Assembly: GCF_013488225.1 (NCBI RefSeq)
Contig: NZ_CP041241.1
Span: 682,001-746,000, forward strand
Direction: 5' to 3'
Source of the DNA: Sinorhizobium mexicanum
GTDB lineage: Bacteria; Pseudomonadota; Alphaproteobacteria; Rhizobiales; Rhizobiaceae
Length of the DNA stretch: 64,000 nt
The notes under the pieces: generated by a model
The model's input: the letters and a program-made list of their open reading frames with translations, nothing else
What the model was told of the DNA's origin: nothing
Databases searched by the model: none
In this document: positions 10,386-19,338 of the stretch, in pieces
Layout of the letters: each line of letters opens with the position of its first letter
Numbering within the stretch: the stretch's first letter is position 1
Position numbers and translations under genes: made by a program

Positions 10386-11900
10386 CTAATGCGTTTTGCG
10401 TCCCATCAGCCGCGTGCGGAGCGCGTTTGAGATGCTGTCGAAAATGAAGACAACCACCAAGATCAGAAGCACCATGTAGGCGACATTCTCCCAATCGGAG
10501 TTGGTGCGCATCGCCTCCCACAATTTGAGTCCGATGCCGCCGGCGCCGACAGCGCCGATGATCGTCGCCGAGCGGGTGTTCGATTCCCAGAAATAGAGTG
10601 CCTGGCTGGCGAAGACCGGCAGGACCTGCGGAAGCACGCCGAAGCGCTGTACCGCGATCGGCGTCGCGCCGACCGACTTCACGCCTTCGCGCTGCTTGTC
10701 GTCGATGTTTTCGAGCGCTTCGGAATAGAGCTTGCCGAGCGTGCCGGTGTCGGTGAAGAAGATCGCCGAGATGCCGGCAAGCGGCCCGGGGCCGAAGGCG
10801 CGCGTGAAGAACAGCGCCCAGATGAACATGTCCACCGACCTCAAGAAATCGAAGAAGCGCTTGGTGAGTTGGTTGGCGAAAAAGTTCGGCGTGATGTTGC
10901 GCGCGGCGAGGAAGCAGAGCGGAAAGGCGATCAGCGATGCGAAGAGCGTGCCGACGAAAGCCATGATGACCGTCTGCAGCAGTTTGGTCCAGACGTCGAG
11001 ATGCTGCCACTCCGCATTATAGAGAATGTTGTTCCAAGCAAGCGAAAGGTTGGAACGCGCCGGATCGATACGCTCGCCCGAGAAGATCAAAGAGGCCACT
11101 TCGCCATAGGGCTTTCCGAAGAACGGCGAGTTAGTATCGAAGAGGAAGTTGGCCCAGCCGAAGAAACGGTTGCGGATCGAGACTTCGTCGCCTTCGACCT
11201 CCGCCCAGCCTGTGAGACCGAAGGAGAGCGTAATCTTTTCTCCCGGGCGCTTCTGCCTGGCCCAGCGGGGCAGCGGGCCTTGCGGCGTTGCCGTATCGGC
11301 GCCGTCGACGGTCATTACCAGTGTCTCGCCGCCGTGCGTCGCCGTCACGACGCCGCTGGCGACCTCGATGCTCGTCGACCGATCGAATGCGATGAGTGCG
11401 CGCGTGACGACCTCTTCGCTGCGGGTTTCGATGCGGTTCGGTGCTTGGACCGTTTGGTTATCGCCGAGCGCGGCATTCGGGGCCATGAAATTAAAGGACG
11501 AACTCCCCTTCGGCTTCGACGCCTGTGCAGCGGCTGGCGCCTCTATCGTGCGGGTCACGGTCTTCTTCTCGAGCGTGACCCAATCCGGGTTGGGATTGGG
11601 GCCGAGCGGCGAATTGCGCGCATAGGAGAGGGCCATCGTGCCATCGGCGGCAATCGCGATCTCCGGTCGGACCTCATAGGAGACCCAGTCGGCGAGATAG
11701 GTGCCGGCGATACCCCAATTGGCGTTGGCAAGCACATGGCCGATCGAAAAGAACCACCAGCTGAAAACCAGGTAGAGCAACACGCCGATACCGATCAGCG
11801 CGGTTTTCAACCTCTTTGTCGAAGAGGACTGCAACAGGTGCGGGTGACGGGCGGCGATCGCTTCCATTTCAAGGAGGCTCGGCTTGGTAGAGACGGTCAT
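10386..11900 (-). CDS. phnE2: Phosphate/phosphonate ABC transporter permease, long form (PhoT/PhnE2)
   Basis: Inner-membrane subunit pairing with PhnE1. The C-terminal 220 residues are a standard binding-protein-dependent permease core with the EAA-like loop REGVKSVGATPIAVQRFGVLPQVLPVF. The protein has 504 residues, roughly twice the usual permease. After one TM helix (about 33-55) an extracytoplasmic region of about 240 residues precedes the core. The start is preceded by AGGA and lies 9 nt after the phnE1 stop. In S. meliloti the equivalent gene is phoT of phoCDET. Confidence 0.9.
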   Translation of the reverse strand: MTVSTKPSLLEMEAIAARHPHLLQSSSTKRLKTALIGIGVLLYLVFSWWFFSIGHVLANANWGIAGTYLADWVSYEVRPEIAIAADGTMALSYARNSPLGPNPNPDWVTLEKKTVTRTIEAPAAAQASKPKGSSSFNFMAPNAALGDNQTVQAPNRIETRSEEVVTRALIAFDRSTSIEVASGVVTATHGGETLVMTVDGADTATPQGPLPRWARQKRPGEKITLSFGLTGWAEVEGDEVSIRNRFFGWANFLFDTNSPFFGKPYGEVASLIFSGERIDPARSNLSLAWNNILYNAEWQHLDVWTKLLQTVIMAFVGTLFASLIAFPLCFLAARNITPNFFANQLTKRFFDFLRSVDMFIWALFFTRAFGPGPLAGISAIFFTDTGTLGKLYSEALENIDDKQREGVKSVGATPIAVQRFGVLPQVLPVFASQALYFWESNTRSATIIGAVGAGGIGLKLWEAMRTNSDWENVAYMVLLILVVVFIFDSISNALRTRLMGRKTH

Positions 11901-11909
11901 GGTGCGATC

Positions 11910-12872
11910 CTACTGGGCAAGCTGGAAGGCCTGATCGCCGACAAGGCGGCGGCGGAGCCATGCGGAAAACTGATCAACGGCAAAGATCGTCGTGAACAAC
12001 AGGATCACGATCGCGATCGTCTTTGCCTCGTGACCCTGACCGATCGCAAGGCGCAGCAATTCGCCGATACCGCCGCCGCCGACCGCGCCGATGATGGTTG
12101 AGGCGCGCACATTGATCTCGAGGCGAAGCAGGAAGTAACTGGTGAAGTTCGGAAGAACCTGCGGAACGATCCCGAACCAGACACGCTCGATCCAGTTGGC
12201 GCCAACGGCGCGCAAACCCTCTTCCGGCTTCATGTCAGCATTCTCGACGACCTCGAAGAACAACTTGCCAAGCGCGCCGATCGTGTGAATCGACACCGCG
12301 GCAATCGCGGGAATGGGGCCAAGCGAGAGGATCGCCAGGAAGAAACCGGCGATGACCACTTCCGGGAAAGCGCGCAGGATCTCCATCAGTCGGCGCACCG
12401 GGCCCCTGATCCAGGGGTTGGGCATGAGATTGCGCGCCGCAAGGAACGAGAGGATGAAGCCGAAGAAGACGCCGACCACTGTCGAGAAGATGGCGATGTT
12501 CACCGTCTCCAGCATCTTGTGAAAATATTCCGGTATGTAGAGGCTCTCGGTGAGGTAAAGCCTGCCGTCCGTATAGTTGTACTTGAAGCTGCCATCGTCA
12601 TAGGGCGAGGGCAGGTCGAACATGGCACGTACGATTTCCATGGCGTCGCGCGGGACCAGATCGCCGACGAAATCGAAGAAATGGGGCAGGCGATCGAAAA
12701 ACTTGCCGGCATTCGAGTCGTTTGCGAACCAGAGCGAGGCACACAGCGTCAGAACGAGGAGCGCCAGGCCCAGGAGGGTGTAAAGCCGGCGGCGGGCATT
12801 GAGCTCCTGCCAGTGACGCTCAACCAGAGCGCCGCTCTCGCTCAGCTGTCGGGAAAGCACGGAAGTGGCCAT
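11910..12872 (-). CDS. phnE1: Phosphate/phosphonate ABC transporter permease (PhoE/PhnE1)
   Basis: Membrane subunit of 320 residues with a TM helix at about 32-52, then an extracytoplasmic stretch and the permease core. The cytoplasmic coupling loop is EEGLRAVGANWIERVWFGIVPQVLPNF. ATG 12872 (MATSVLSR) is chosen over the longer frame because GGAAA precedes it and the upstream residues lack family character. Two unequal permeases (PhoE and PhoT) are a feature of the rhizobial PhoCDET system. Confidence 0.92.
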   Translation of the reverse strand: MATSVLSRQLSESGALVERHWQELNARRRLYTLLGLALLVLTLCASLWFANDSNAGKFFDRLPHFFDFVGDLVPRDAMEIVRAMFDLPSPYDDGSFKYNYTDGRLYLTESLYIPEYFHKMLETVNIAIFSTVVGVFFGFILSFLAARNLMPNPWIRGPVRRLMEILRAFPEVVIAGFFLAILSLGPIPAIAAVSIHTIGALGKLFFEVVENADMKPEEGLRAVGANWIERVWFGIVPQVLPNFTSYFLLRLEINVRASTIIGAVGGGGIGELLRLAIGQGHEAKTIAIVILLFTTIFAVDQFSAWLRRRLVGDQAFQLAQ

Positions 12873-12983
12873 GGGGTTTCCGGCATGTGCCGGCCTTCTG
12901 AGATGGGTGCCGATGGCAATCCCGAACAATCAAACGCTGGCCGCTACTGCATGAGTCCCAAGTCGAACCCGATCTAAGGATAA

Positions 12984-13033
12984 AATCATGCAGCGGCTCA
13001 AACCGTTGCAGCGCCGCGGTGCGGCGCTGCAAC
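12984..13033. repeat. Intercistronic hairpin and repeat between phnD and phnE1
   Basis: A perfect 13-bp inverted repeat (13005-13017 with 13021-13033) around a 3-nt loop, preceded by ATGCAGCGGCTCAAA, which resembles the ATGCAG-N-AATTCAAAG repeats elsewhere in the window. It follows the phnD stop by about 30 bp. Hairpins there commonly stabilise upstream mRNA so that more binding protein than permease is made. Confidence 0.6.
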
Positions 13034-13063
13034 ATGGTCAGCGCGTATCTGATGCCTTGGCGA

Positions 13064-13969
13064 TCAGCCGCCGATCGTTGCCTTGCGAGCGTCGATGATC
13101 GGCTTGTAGAAATCGGCATTGACTTCGGTGAAGCCGATGAAATCACCGCCCTGGATGGCCGAGAAGCAAGCGGCGTCGGTCTTCGGCAGGTCCATCATGA
13201 ACTGCTTGAACTTCGCCTTCATGTCGTCGTTCATCGTAGTGCGCACGACGATCGGCCCGTTCGGGATCAGCGGCGACTTCCAGAGCTCGACGAGGTCGTT
13301 CATGTCGACGATGCCCTTGTCGGCCATCTTCCGCAGGTTGCCCGAGGTGTAGCCGTCCTTGAATTCGCCAATGCCCGAACCGAAGGTCGTGCCGGCGTCG
13401 AACGTGCCCTTGATGACTTCGAGAACGAGGTTCTCGTGGCCGCCGCCGAAGCCGGTTTCACCGAAGAATTCCTTGACCGGTGCGCCGATGGCTTCCGGAA
13501 GCGTGACGAGCGGGACGAGATAGCCGGAGGTCGAATCCGGGTCGGCGAAGCCGAGCTTCTTGCCCTTGAGGTCTTCGAGCTTGGTAATGCCGGAGTCCTT
13601 GCGGGCAACCATGATCGAGTGATACCCGGTCGAACCGTCGGTCTGGACCGTCGTCAGGATCGGCTCGACCGCGTCTGCCTTGGCGAGGTAGATCTTGGCA
13701 TAGCCGGAAGCGCCGAGCTCTGCGTAGTCGAGCGTACCGCCGAGCAGGCCCTGGATAACGCCGTCATAGTCCGCGGCCGGGAACAGCGAGACTTTTTCGA
13801 CGCCGATTGCAGCCGGGAGCTTGTCGACGAGGCACTGGAAGTTACGCAGGCGATCGGCTTCGTTCTCGCCGCCAAGGATGCCGATGCGGAATTCCTTGAG
13901 GTCTTCGGCCTGGGCATGGCCGACGAGGGCGAAGAGCGCGACAGCGCCCAAAAGAGCTTTCTTCAACAT
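13064..13969 (-). CDS. phnD: Periplasmic phosphate/phosphonate-binding protein (PhoD/PhnD)
   Basis: Captures phosphate or phosphonates in the periplasm for the PhnE1/PhnE2 channel. The 301-residue protein has a clear signal peptide (residues 1-21, MLKKALLGAVALFALVGHAQA). PhnD family hallmarks follow: FRIGILGGENEADRL, YDGVIQGLLGGTLDYAELG and KLGFADPDSTSGYLVP, the last being the phosphate-oxygen-binding STSG loop. It is the second gene of a Pho-box-preceded operon. Confidence 0.94.
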   Translation of the reverse strand: MLKKALLGAVALFALVGHAQAEDLKEFRIGILGGENEADRLRNFQCLVDKLPAAIGVEKVSLFPAADYDGVIQGLLGGTLDYAELGASGYAKIYLAKADAVEPILTTVQTDGSTGYHSIMVARKDSGITKLEDLKGKKLGFADPDSTSGYLVPLVTLPEAIGAPVKEFFGETGFGGGHENLVLEVIKGTFDAGTTFGSGIGEFKDGYTSGNLRKMADKGIVDMNDLVELWKSPLIPNGPIVVRTTMNDDMKAKFKQFMMDLPKTDAACFSAIQGGDFIGFTEVNADFYKPIIDARKATIGG

Positions 13970-14059
13970 AAGGTTCGTCTCCCGTTTATCCGGCCGCGCC
14001 GGATCGATATCGGTTGCAAAGAGGTGCCCTTGACGCGGGCGCTCGATCGTGGCGGGTCG

Positions 14060-14902
14060 TCAGAGACCGGCCAATGCCAGCGGCTTGAGGCTAGCCGATG
14101 CGGTGTTTTCCTGCGGGAGCGCCGCGGGAATGTTGATGCTTGTCGAGGTCATCGATTCTTCGATTGCGGTGTCAGCGCCGTAAATCTCGGCGACCGCGGC
14201 GGCGGTCAGATCCTTCGGTTGCCCGTCGAACACGACGCGCCCATGCGCCATGCCGACGATCCGTTCGCAATAGCTCCGTGCGGTATCGAGCGTGTGCAGG
14301 TTCGTGATGACGGTGATGCCGTCGCGCTCGTTAATGTCGCGCAGGGCATCCATGACGATCTTGGCGTTGAGCGGGTCGAGCGAGGCGATCGGCTCGTCGG
14401 CCAAGAGCACCTTCGGCTGCTGCATCAGAGCGCGGGCGATCGCGACGCGCTGCTGCTGACCGCCGGAAAGCGTGCCGGCCGGCTGCAGCGCCGTCTGCTC
14501 GATGCCGAGGCGTTCGAGCGCGCCGATCGCCATGATCCGCTCTTCGCGCGTGAACATGTTGAGGATGCTGAGTGCGGTCGAGCGGTGATTGAGGCGGCCG
14601 AGCAGGACATTGGTCAGGACGTCGAGCCTCGGCACGAGGTTGAACTGCTGGAAGATCATCGCGCAATCGCGCTGCCAGTTACGCAAGGGCGCACCGCGGA
14701 GCGAGGACACTTCCGTGCCGGCAAATTCGATCGAGCCCGAGGAGAGATCGACCAGGCGGTTGATCATGCGCAGCAGCGTCGACTTGCCGGCACCCGAGCG
14801 GCCGATGATGCCGACCATCTGGCCCTGCGGGATGTCGAAGGTAACCGAGCTGACGGCTGTTTTCGTGCCGAATCGGCGGGTTACATTCTTCAATTGAAAC
14901 AT
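14060..14902 (-). CDS. phnC: Phosphate/phosphonate ABC transporter ATP-binding protein (PhoC/PhnC)
   Basis: Energises uptake through PhnE1/E2. The 280-residue ATPase shows Walker [10 protein letters not shown] (34-42), signature LSGGQQQR, Walker [14 protein letters not shown] and a switch His in ITNLHTLD. It is the first gene of the operon and its promoter region carries a three-unit Pho box, so phosphate limitation via PhoB is expected to induce the whole set. Confidence 0.94.
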   Translation of the reverse strand: MFQLKNVTRRFGTKTAVSSVTFDIPQGQMVGIIGRSGAGKSTLLRMINRLVDLSSGSIEFAGTEVSSLRGAPLRNWQRDCAMIFQQFNLVPRLDVLTNVLLGRLNHRSTALSILNMFTREERIMAIGALERLGIEQTALQPAGTLSGGQQQRVAIARALMQQPKVLLADEPIASLDPLNAKIVMDALRDINERDGITVITNLHTLDTARSYCERIVGMAHGRVVFDGQPKDLTAAAVAEIYGADTAIEESMTSTSINIPAALPQENTASASLKPLALAGL

Positions 14903-14976
14903 TGGCAGCAGTTCCTCTTTCGGGGAGACCGGTCATCGGTATGACACCTGCCATAGCGACGCTTCATGAACGCCAA

Positions 14977-15005
14977 ATGTCAGTTTCTTGTCGTTTCTGT
15001 AACAG
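14977..15005 (-). promoter_or_regulatory. Pho box (PhoB site) of the phn operon
   Basis: Read on the minus strand, three 7-bp units CTGTTAC, ACGACAA and CTGACAT recur at exactly 11-bp spacing, with A-rich spacers AGAA and GAAA. This is the architecture of a PhoB box (CTGTCAT-N4-CTGTCAT). It ends 75 bp upstream of the phnC start. The middle unit is degenerate. Confidence 0.75.
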
Positions 15006-15368
15006 TGCACGGCTGCGAGCGGTCGTGGCCCTTAAGCAGGACATGCTTGGGGCTCGGCGGCATGGCCGCGACAGACTGACAATGCAGGTAGGCTTCGCCC
15101 GAGTTGGAGAGGTAGCGAATCTTCCCTGTAAACAAGCGCCGACGCGGCGGTGACGATTCGGCGGCGGCCCGGCAGCGGTTCGAAAGCACGTCGAATTTAG
15201 GGACGAAGTCGATCGCTGGCCCGACGTGAGGGCGCCTCACCCCGCAAGCGCACCCGAGATCACCGCGGCCCGGCAACTTATCACTCTTACCGGACCTGCC
15301 GTCGCTGGTCGGAGGCGTCTTTTTTGGCCGTTAAATCCGGCTCTCCAGCTTCATGCAGGGTGCCCTGG
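15006..15368. other. Intergenic region between phn and min operons, no gene seen
   Basis: About 360 bp between the Pho box and the minC promoter. Short open frames are present but none has a ribosome site or protein-like composition. I saw no hairpin with a T-run and nothing else I can support. Confidence 0.5.
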
Positions 15369-15384
15369 TTAACCATTTGTTAAC
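15369..15384. promoter_or_regulatory. CtrA-type box upstream of minC
   Basis: TTAA-N7-TTAAC is an exact match to the alphaproteobacterial CtrA consensus, 41 bp before the minC start. A further TTAAC half-site lies at 15416-15420. Cell-cycle control of minCDE by CtrA has been reported in S. meliloti, as far as I recall, which fits this placement. Confidence 0.65.
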
Positions 15385-15424
15385 CGCGATTCACGTACAT
15401 CTTGGCAACCAAAAATTAACGTAG

Positions 15425-16177
15425 ATGACCAAAGTGCTAACAGATACTCGCTCGATCCGTATCAAGGGCCGCTCATTCCTGGCGCTCGTGCTTTCTCCGG
15501 AACTGCCACTCGATGGATGGCTTACCCGGCTCGACGACTTGGCCTCGCGCTCGGCGGGGTTTTTCCTGGGCAGGCCGGTCGTCCTCGACGTGGAAGACAT
15601 CGAGATCGACCGGACGCAGCTGAAGGCGCTGATCGGCGAGCTCGCGAAACGCAACGTGCGCATCATGGGCATCGAAGGCGGGCGCCCATCACTGTTCGAA
15701 CCGGGCATGCCGCCGGCCATGAAGGGCGGCCGGCCCGCCCCCGATTTCGAGGTTCCGCCGGCCGAATCGACCGCCGAAGCGGCCAAATCCGGCAACGGCA
15801 AAGCGGCAGAGCCTGCCGTTCGTCCAGAGCCGCAGCTGGTCAGGGCAATGCCTTCGATCATCATCAAGGAGCCCGTCCGCTCCGGGCAATCGGTGATCTT
15901 TCCCGAAGGTGACGTCACCGTCGTCGGGTCGGTCGCGTCGGGCGCGGAAATCATCGCGGGTGGTTCGGTTCACATCTACGGAACGCTGCGGGGACGGGCG
16001 CTGGCGGGATCCGTGGGGAATGCCTCGGCGCGCATCTTCTGCCGTAAGCTTGAAGCAGAATTGCTGGCAATCGACGGTGTCTACAAGACGGCCGACGATA
16101 TGGCGCCACACCTTCGCGGGCAAGCGGTGCAGCTTTGGCTGGAAGGCGATTCAATCATGGCAGAGAGACTTAACTGA
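15425..16177 (+). CDS. minC: Septum-site inhibitor MinC
   Basis: Inhibits FtsZ assembly away from midcell. The 250-residue protein has the N-terminal FtsZ-antagonist domain (about 1-85), a Pro/Ala-rich linker (about 90-145), and the C-terminal beta-helix GDVTVVGSVASGAEIIAGGSVHIYGTLRGRALAG...IFCRKLEAELLAIDGVY that binds MinD. No Shine-Dalgarno is obvious before the ATG at 15425. It is the first gene of minCDE, with 32 nt between it and minD. Confidence 0.95.
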   Translation: MTKVLTDTRSIRIKGRSFLALVLSPELPLDGWLTRLDDLASRSAGFFLGRPVVLDVEDIEIDRTQLKALIGELAKRNVRIMGIEGGRPSLFEPGMPPAMKGGRPAPDFEVPPAESTAEAAKSGNGKAAEPAVRPEPQLVRAMPSIIIKEPVRSGQSVIFPEGDVTVVGSVASGAEIIAGGSVHIYGTLRGRALAGSVGNASARIFCRKLEAELLAIDGVYKTADDMAPHLRGQAVQLWLEGDSIMAERLN

Positions 16178-16209
16178 GCCGGCTGCCGGCCGGGAAACAG
16201 GAGTGCAAG

Positions 16210-17028
16210 ATGGCGAAAGTAATCGTGGTTACATCGGGTAAAGGCGGCGTCGGCAAGACGACGTCTACCGCCGCACTCGGTGCGGCATTGGCGCAGAGGA
16301 ACGAGAAGACGGTGGTCGTCGATTTCGACGTCGGCCTGCGCAATCTCGATCTTGTCATGGGCGCGGAGCGACGAGTCGTTTATGATCTGGTCAATGTCAT
16401 ACAGGGCGACGCCAAGCTGCCGCAGGCGCTGATCCGCGACAAGCGGCTCGAAACCCTCTTCCTGCTGCCGGCATCCCAGACGCGCGACAAGGACAGCCTG
16501 ACGCCGGAGGGCGTCGAAAAGGTGATGGCCGAGCTGAAGAAGCACTTCGACTGGATCATCTGCGACAGCCCGGCCGGGATCGAGCGCGGCGCCACGCTCG
16601 CCATGCGCCATGCCGACGTTGCCGTCATCGTCACCAACCCGGAAGTCTCATCGGTTCGCGACTCGGATCGCATCATCGGCCTTCTCGACTCCAAGACGGA
16701 GAGAGCGGAACGCGGCGAACGGGTGGAAAAGCATCTGCTGCTCACCCGCTACGATGCCAACCGCGCAGAGCGGGGCGACATGCTGAAGGTCGATGACGTG
16801 CTCGAGATTCTCTCGATCCCGCTGCTTGGGATCGTTCCGGAAAGCATGGACGTGCTGCGCGCTTCCAACATCGGTGCACCTGTCACGATCGCCGACAGCC
16901 GCAGCGCACCGGCGCTCGCTTACCTAGATGCCGCCCGCCGGCTTGCCGGCGAAACGGTTCCGATCACCATCCCTGGTGAAAAGCGCGGCGGCTTGTTCGG
17001 AAAAATATTCGGACGGAGGGCAGCATGA
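16210..17028 (+). CDS. minD: Septum-site determining ATPase MinD
   Basis: Membrane-associated ATPase that carries MinC and is released by MinE. It has the deviant Walker A KGGVGKTT (11-18), the switch [14 protein letters not shown], and a C-terminal amphipathic membrane-targeting helix [11 protein letters not shown]. The 272 residues are standard. The ribosome site ACAGGAG lies upstream, and the stop overlaps the minE start by 4 nt. Confidence 0.97.
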   Translation: MAKVIVVTSGKGGVGKTTSTAALGAALAQRNEKTVVVDFDVGLRNLDLVMGAERRVVYDLVNVIQGDAKLPQALIRDKRLETLFLLPASQTRDKDSLTPEGVEKVMAELKKHFDWIICDSPAGIERGATLAMRHADVAVIVTNPEVSSVRDSDRIIGLLDSKTERAERGERVEKHLLLTRYDANRAERGDMLKVDDVLEILSIPLLGIVPESMDVLRASNIGAPVTIADSRSAPALAYLDAARRLAGETVPITIPGEKRGGLFGKIFGRRAA

Positions 17029-17288
17029 GTATTTTCAGCTTCTTCAGCAAACAAACTTCGGCGCCGACTGCGCGCGAACGCCTCCAGATCCTGCTCGCAC
17101 ATGAGCGCGCCTCGGTCGGTCACTCGGATCTGGTCGCGCAACTGCGGGAGGAAATTCTCGCGGTCATTGCGAAGCACGTTCAGGTCGACCGCGACAAAGT
17201 GAACGTGAAGATGGACCGCGGCGAACAGGTCTCGACGCTTGAGGTCGATATCGAGATCCCGCTCGACGCAAGCGTCCGGGCGGCCTGA
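17025..17288 (+). CDS. minE: Cell-division topological specificity factor MinE
   Basis: Stimulates MinD ATPase and sets the oscillation. The 87-residue protein begins with the membrane-targeting [10 protein letters not shown] helix. It continues with the MinD-contact region [14 protein letters not shown] and the dimerisation domain [25 protein letters not shown]. It is coupled to minD by an ATGA overlap. Confidence 0.96.
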   Translation: MSIFSFFSKQTSAPTARERLQILLAHERASVGHSDLVAQLREEILAVIAKHVQVDRDKVNVKMDRGEQVSTLEVDIEIPLDASVRAA

Positions 17289-17315
17289 CAGACCTAGGCC
17301 GGCAAGCCCCCGATA

Positions 17316-17359
17316 GTCTCGGCCGCGACGGAGCGGCCGAGACACCCCGCTGCGGGGAG
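17316..17359 (+). terminator. Double hairpin after minE
   Basis: A perfect 11-bp inverted repeat (17316-17326 with 17333-17343, 6-nt loop) follows minE by 27 bp and is followed at once by a second short GC hairpin (CCCCGC/GCGGGG). No T-run follows, so it may end transcription weakly or protect the 3' end. Confidence 0.45.
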
Positions 17360-17428
17360 TTGGCTCGCCCACCATTCGTATTGACCCCGGCCATTCGCGT
17401 CGGAGTTTTTGAGCCCCCGGCTTAATCG

Positions 17429-17833
17429 TTAAGGTCTTTCGGACCCGCTGCCCCTGTTGCGCTGCTGCCTTTGCCAGGGCCATTCGCCTTCGATCTCCGC
17501 CTCGAGCGAGAAGCTCAAGAAGGTCCGTATGAGCACGATCAGCCCGAGCAAGCCGACACTCTCCCAGGTGAGAGGCGACGTGATGGTCGCGATGATATCC
17601 GCGCCGATCAGAAGTTCGAGGCCAAGCAGGATCCCGCGCCCCAGGTTGGCGCGGTAGCGGTCGTAGGCGAGATCGCCGAGACCTGCGGCCAGATCCCTCA
17701 CATAGCGGACGGTGGCGACGATCACGCCGATGATGGTGACCGCGACGCCGAAGGCCTCCAGCGCGGATGCCAATGGCTCCATCAGCGGCGCCACCAAACT
17801 CGCCAACTCGCCTCGTTCGATCGCAGTGCTCAT
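17429..17833 (-). CDS. DUF1622 membrane protein
   Basis: A 134-residue inner-membrane protein of the DUF1622 family, function unknown. Three hydrophobic helices are visible: ALEAFGVAVTIIGVIVATV, GRGILLGLELLIGADIIATI and SVGLLGLIVLIRTFLSFSL. The C-terminus is short and charged. Its start overlaps the stop of the upstream DUF1275 gene (ATGA), so the two are translated together. Confidence 0.85.
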   Translation of the reverse strand: MSTAIERGELASLVAPLMEPLASALEAFGVAVTIIGVIVATVRYVRDLAAGLGDLAYDRYRANLGRGILLGLELLIGADIIATITSPLTWESVGLLGLIVLIRTFLSFSLEAEIEGEWPWQRQQRNRGSGSERP

Positions 17834-18540
17834 GCAGCGTCACTCGCGAGCTGGCGGGATGCAGGGTGGAGGGCATAAGCGATCGTTACGCCCAGCACAA
17901 TGGCGCCGGTCACGAGCAATGTCGGCGCGAGCCCGACCCACCGCATCAACGCAGCGCCGATAGCGGCGCCGATCAGGATGGCGAGCACGGCTGCAACGCG
18001 GCGCTGCCAGTTCTTGTTGCTGCCGCCGGCGAGCGAGGAATCCGCGGCAAGGCCAGTGATAGTCAGTGTAAGAACCGTCGTGGTGAGATCCGGCACCTTG
18101 AGCGCGCGAACTGTGGCATTTCGCAGCCCCATGGCAATGGCGGTAAGGATGATCAGCAGGTAAAGACTGCGGGCAGGCGCCAGTGCGTTCGTGTCAAATC
18201 CGATCGCAAGGAAGGCGGAGATCCAGAAGAGCAACGCTTCACCCGTCGCAACGGTCAGCAGGCAACGCCGGCGACTGGCCTTTGCATGGCGTACGGCAAT
18301 GAGCCCGCCGGCCCAAGCCCCGATAAAAAAGGCGATCAACGCCGTCAGGTTGCGCGAGACATCGAAGCCGGGGGCTCCACCGATGGCAAAGCCCAGGAAG
18401 ACCGTGTTGCCGGTCATGTTGGCAACAAAGACCTGGCCGAGGCCGAGCACACTGACCGCGTCGACAAGCCCGGTCACCGCCGAAAGGACAATAAGGACGA
18501 GCGGTAGCGGGTCATATTGGCCCGCAGGCGATGGTTCCAT
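17830..18540 (-). CDS. DUF1275 (YoaK-type) membrane protein
   Basis: A 236-residue protein with six or seven hydrophobic helices. The N-terminal GLVDAVSVLGLGQVFVANMTGNTVFLGF is the family signature (LGxVFVANMTGN). A transport role is assumed for the family but not proven to my knowledge. GGGAG precedes the start. It forms a two-gene operon with the DUF1622 protein. No FixK-type box was found upstream, unlike several neighbours. Confidence 0.87.
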   Translation of the reverse strand: MEPSPAGQYDPLPLVLIVLSAVTGLVDAVSVLGLGQVFVANMTGNTVFLGFAIGGAPGFDVSRNLTALIAFFIGAWAGGLIAVRHAKASRRRCLLTVATGEALLFWISAFLAIGFDTNALAPARSLYLLIILTAIAMGLRNATVRALKVPDLTTTVLTLTITGLAADSSLAGGSNKNWQRRVAAVLAILIGAAIGAALMRWVGLAPTLLVTGAIVLGVTIAYALHPASRQLASDAA

Positions 18541-18665
18541 TCAATGCTCTCCCGTTGCCCGACGAATTGAGATGCGCAGCAACTATCGATCGGCGCTACG
18601 GGAGACGCTAGCATGAGTTTATATTGCAGGCTTGTAGAATAAAGTCGTGCGCTCTGTGCTGGTTG

Positions 18666-19166
18666 TCACGGTTGAGCGGGCAAAAGGGCCCGCACCAACT
18701 GGGATTCGTTCTTGCCCGATTTCGTGGCAATCTCGATCAAGGCCATGTCGGGTGCCGCTGTCGCGAACCCGCGCGCCTTGAGCGTTTCGACCAGGCTTTC
18801 GCTCGTCAGACCCAGAAGCGGTGCGATCTCGCCGGCGGTGTTGGCGATTATCTGCCGGCTGAAGGCGATCTGGGGCGGCCCGCCGCTACGACCCTCATTG
18901 CTCGGCCAGGCCATGGCAACGGCCGCTCCGGTCGAGATCAGCAGCGCAAGCGTCATCGGAAGACGTCCGAGGTAATGCGTCATCGGTCGCCAGTTCCTCC
19001 AGACGTGCAGCGCGAAGGGCAGGATGAGCGCGACACTCAGCCATTCATGCATCTCGTTGAAGACGCCGTTGCCGACATGGAAGAACAGTGCGATTCCAGA
19101 AATGAGCGAAACGAGAAATAGACCTGTGATGAAGGGCGTCGCATATCGCTGCAGGATGGCTTTCAC
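18666..19166 (-). CDS. DUF4405-like membrane protein, FixK-type promoter
   Basis: A 166-residue protein starting at GTG 19166, with GAGAGG upstream. The N-terminal half has three helices with spaced His residues (FFHVGNGVFNEMHEWLSVALILPFALHVWRNW), as in small cytochrome-b-like DUF4405 proteins that may bind haem. The C-terminal half (about 105-166) is a periplasmic helical module with repeats such as SLVETLKARGF and DMALIEIATKSGKNESQLV. An exact TTGAT-N4-ATCAA box centred 87 bp upstream points to microoxic induction. Confidence 0.75.
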   Translation of the reverse strand: MKAILQRYATPFITGLFLVSLISGIALFFHVGNGVFNEMHEWLSVALILPFALHVWRNWRPMTHYLGRLPMTLALLISTGAAVAMAWPSNEGRSGGPPQIAFSRQIIANTAGEIAPLLGLTSESLVETLKARGFATAAPDMALIEIATKSGKNESQLVRALLPAQP

Positions 19167-19246
19167 GGGACCTCTCCGATTTCTGTTGTCCTGCGACGAA
19201 CACTAGCGCGCCCAAGCGGTGTCGGACAGTTAAGTGTTTGTAATTA

Positions 19247-19260
19247 TTGATGTAAATCAA
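19247..19260. promoter_or_regulatory. FixK/FNR box (exact TTGAT-N4-ATCAA)
   Basis: Perfect 14-bp anaerobox centred 87 bp upstream of the DUF4405 gene start. The distance leaves room for the usual centre at about -41 plus a leader. The downstream side of the box faces that gene. Confidence 0.8.
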
Positions 19261-19338
19261 GCGCCGTGTTGATTTCGAGCGGCGGGCGCCTGCTTCCGCA
19301 AGCAGACGCATTCGCCTCGTCAGGGCGCACAAGGAGCC

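Noticed and set aside
13019-14944. A 641-codon plus-strand open frame
   Set aside because: Antisense to phnD and phnC; its composition is the complement of those genes.
14980-15276. A 98-codon minus-strand open frame upstream of phnC
   Set aside because: It overlaps the Pho box and has no protein-like pattern.
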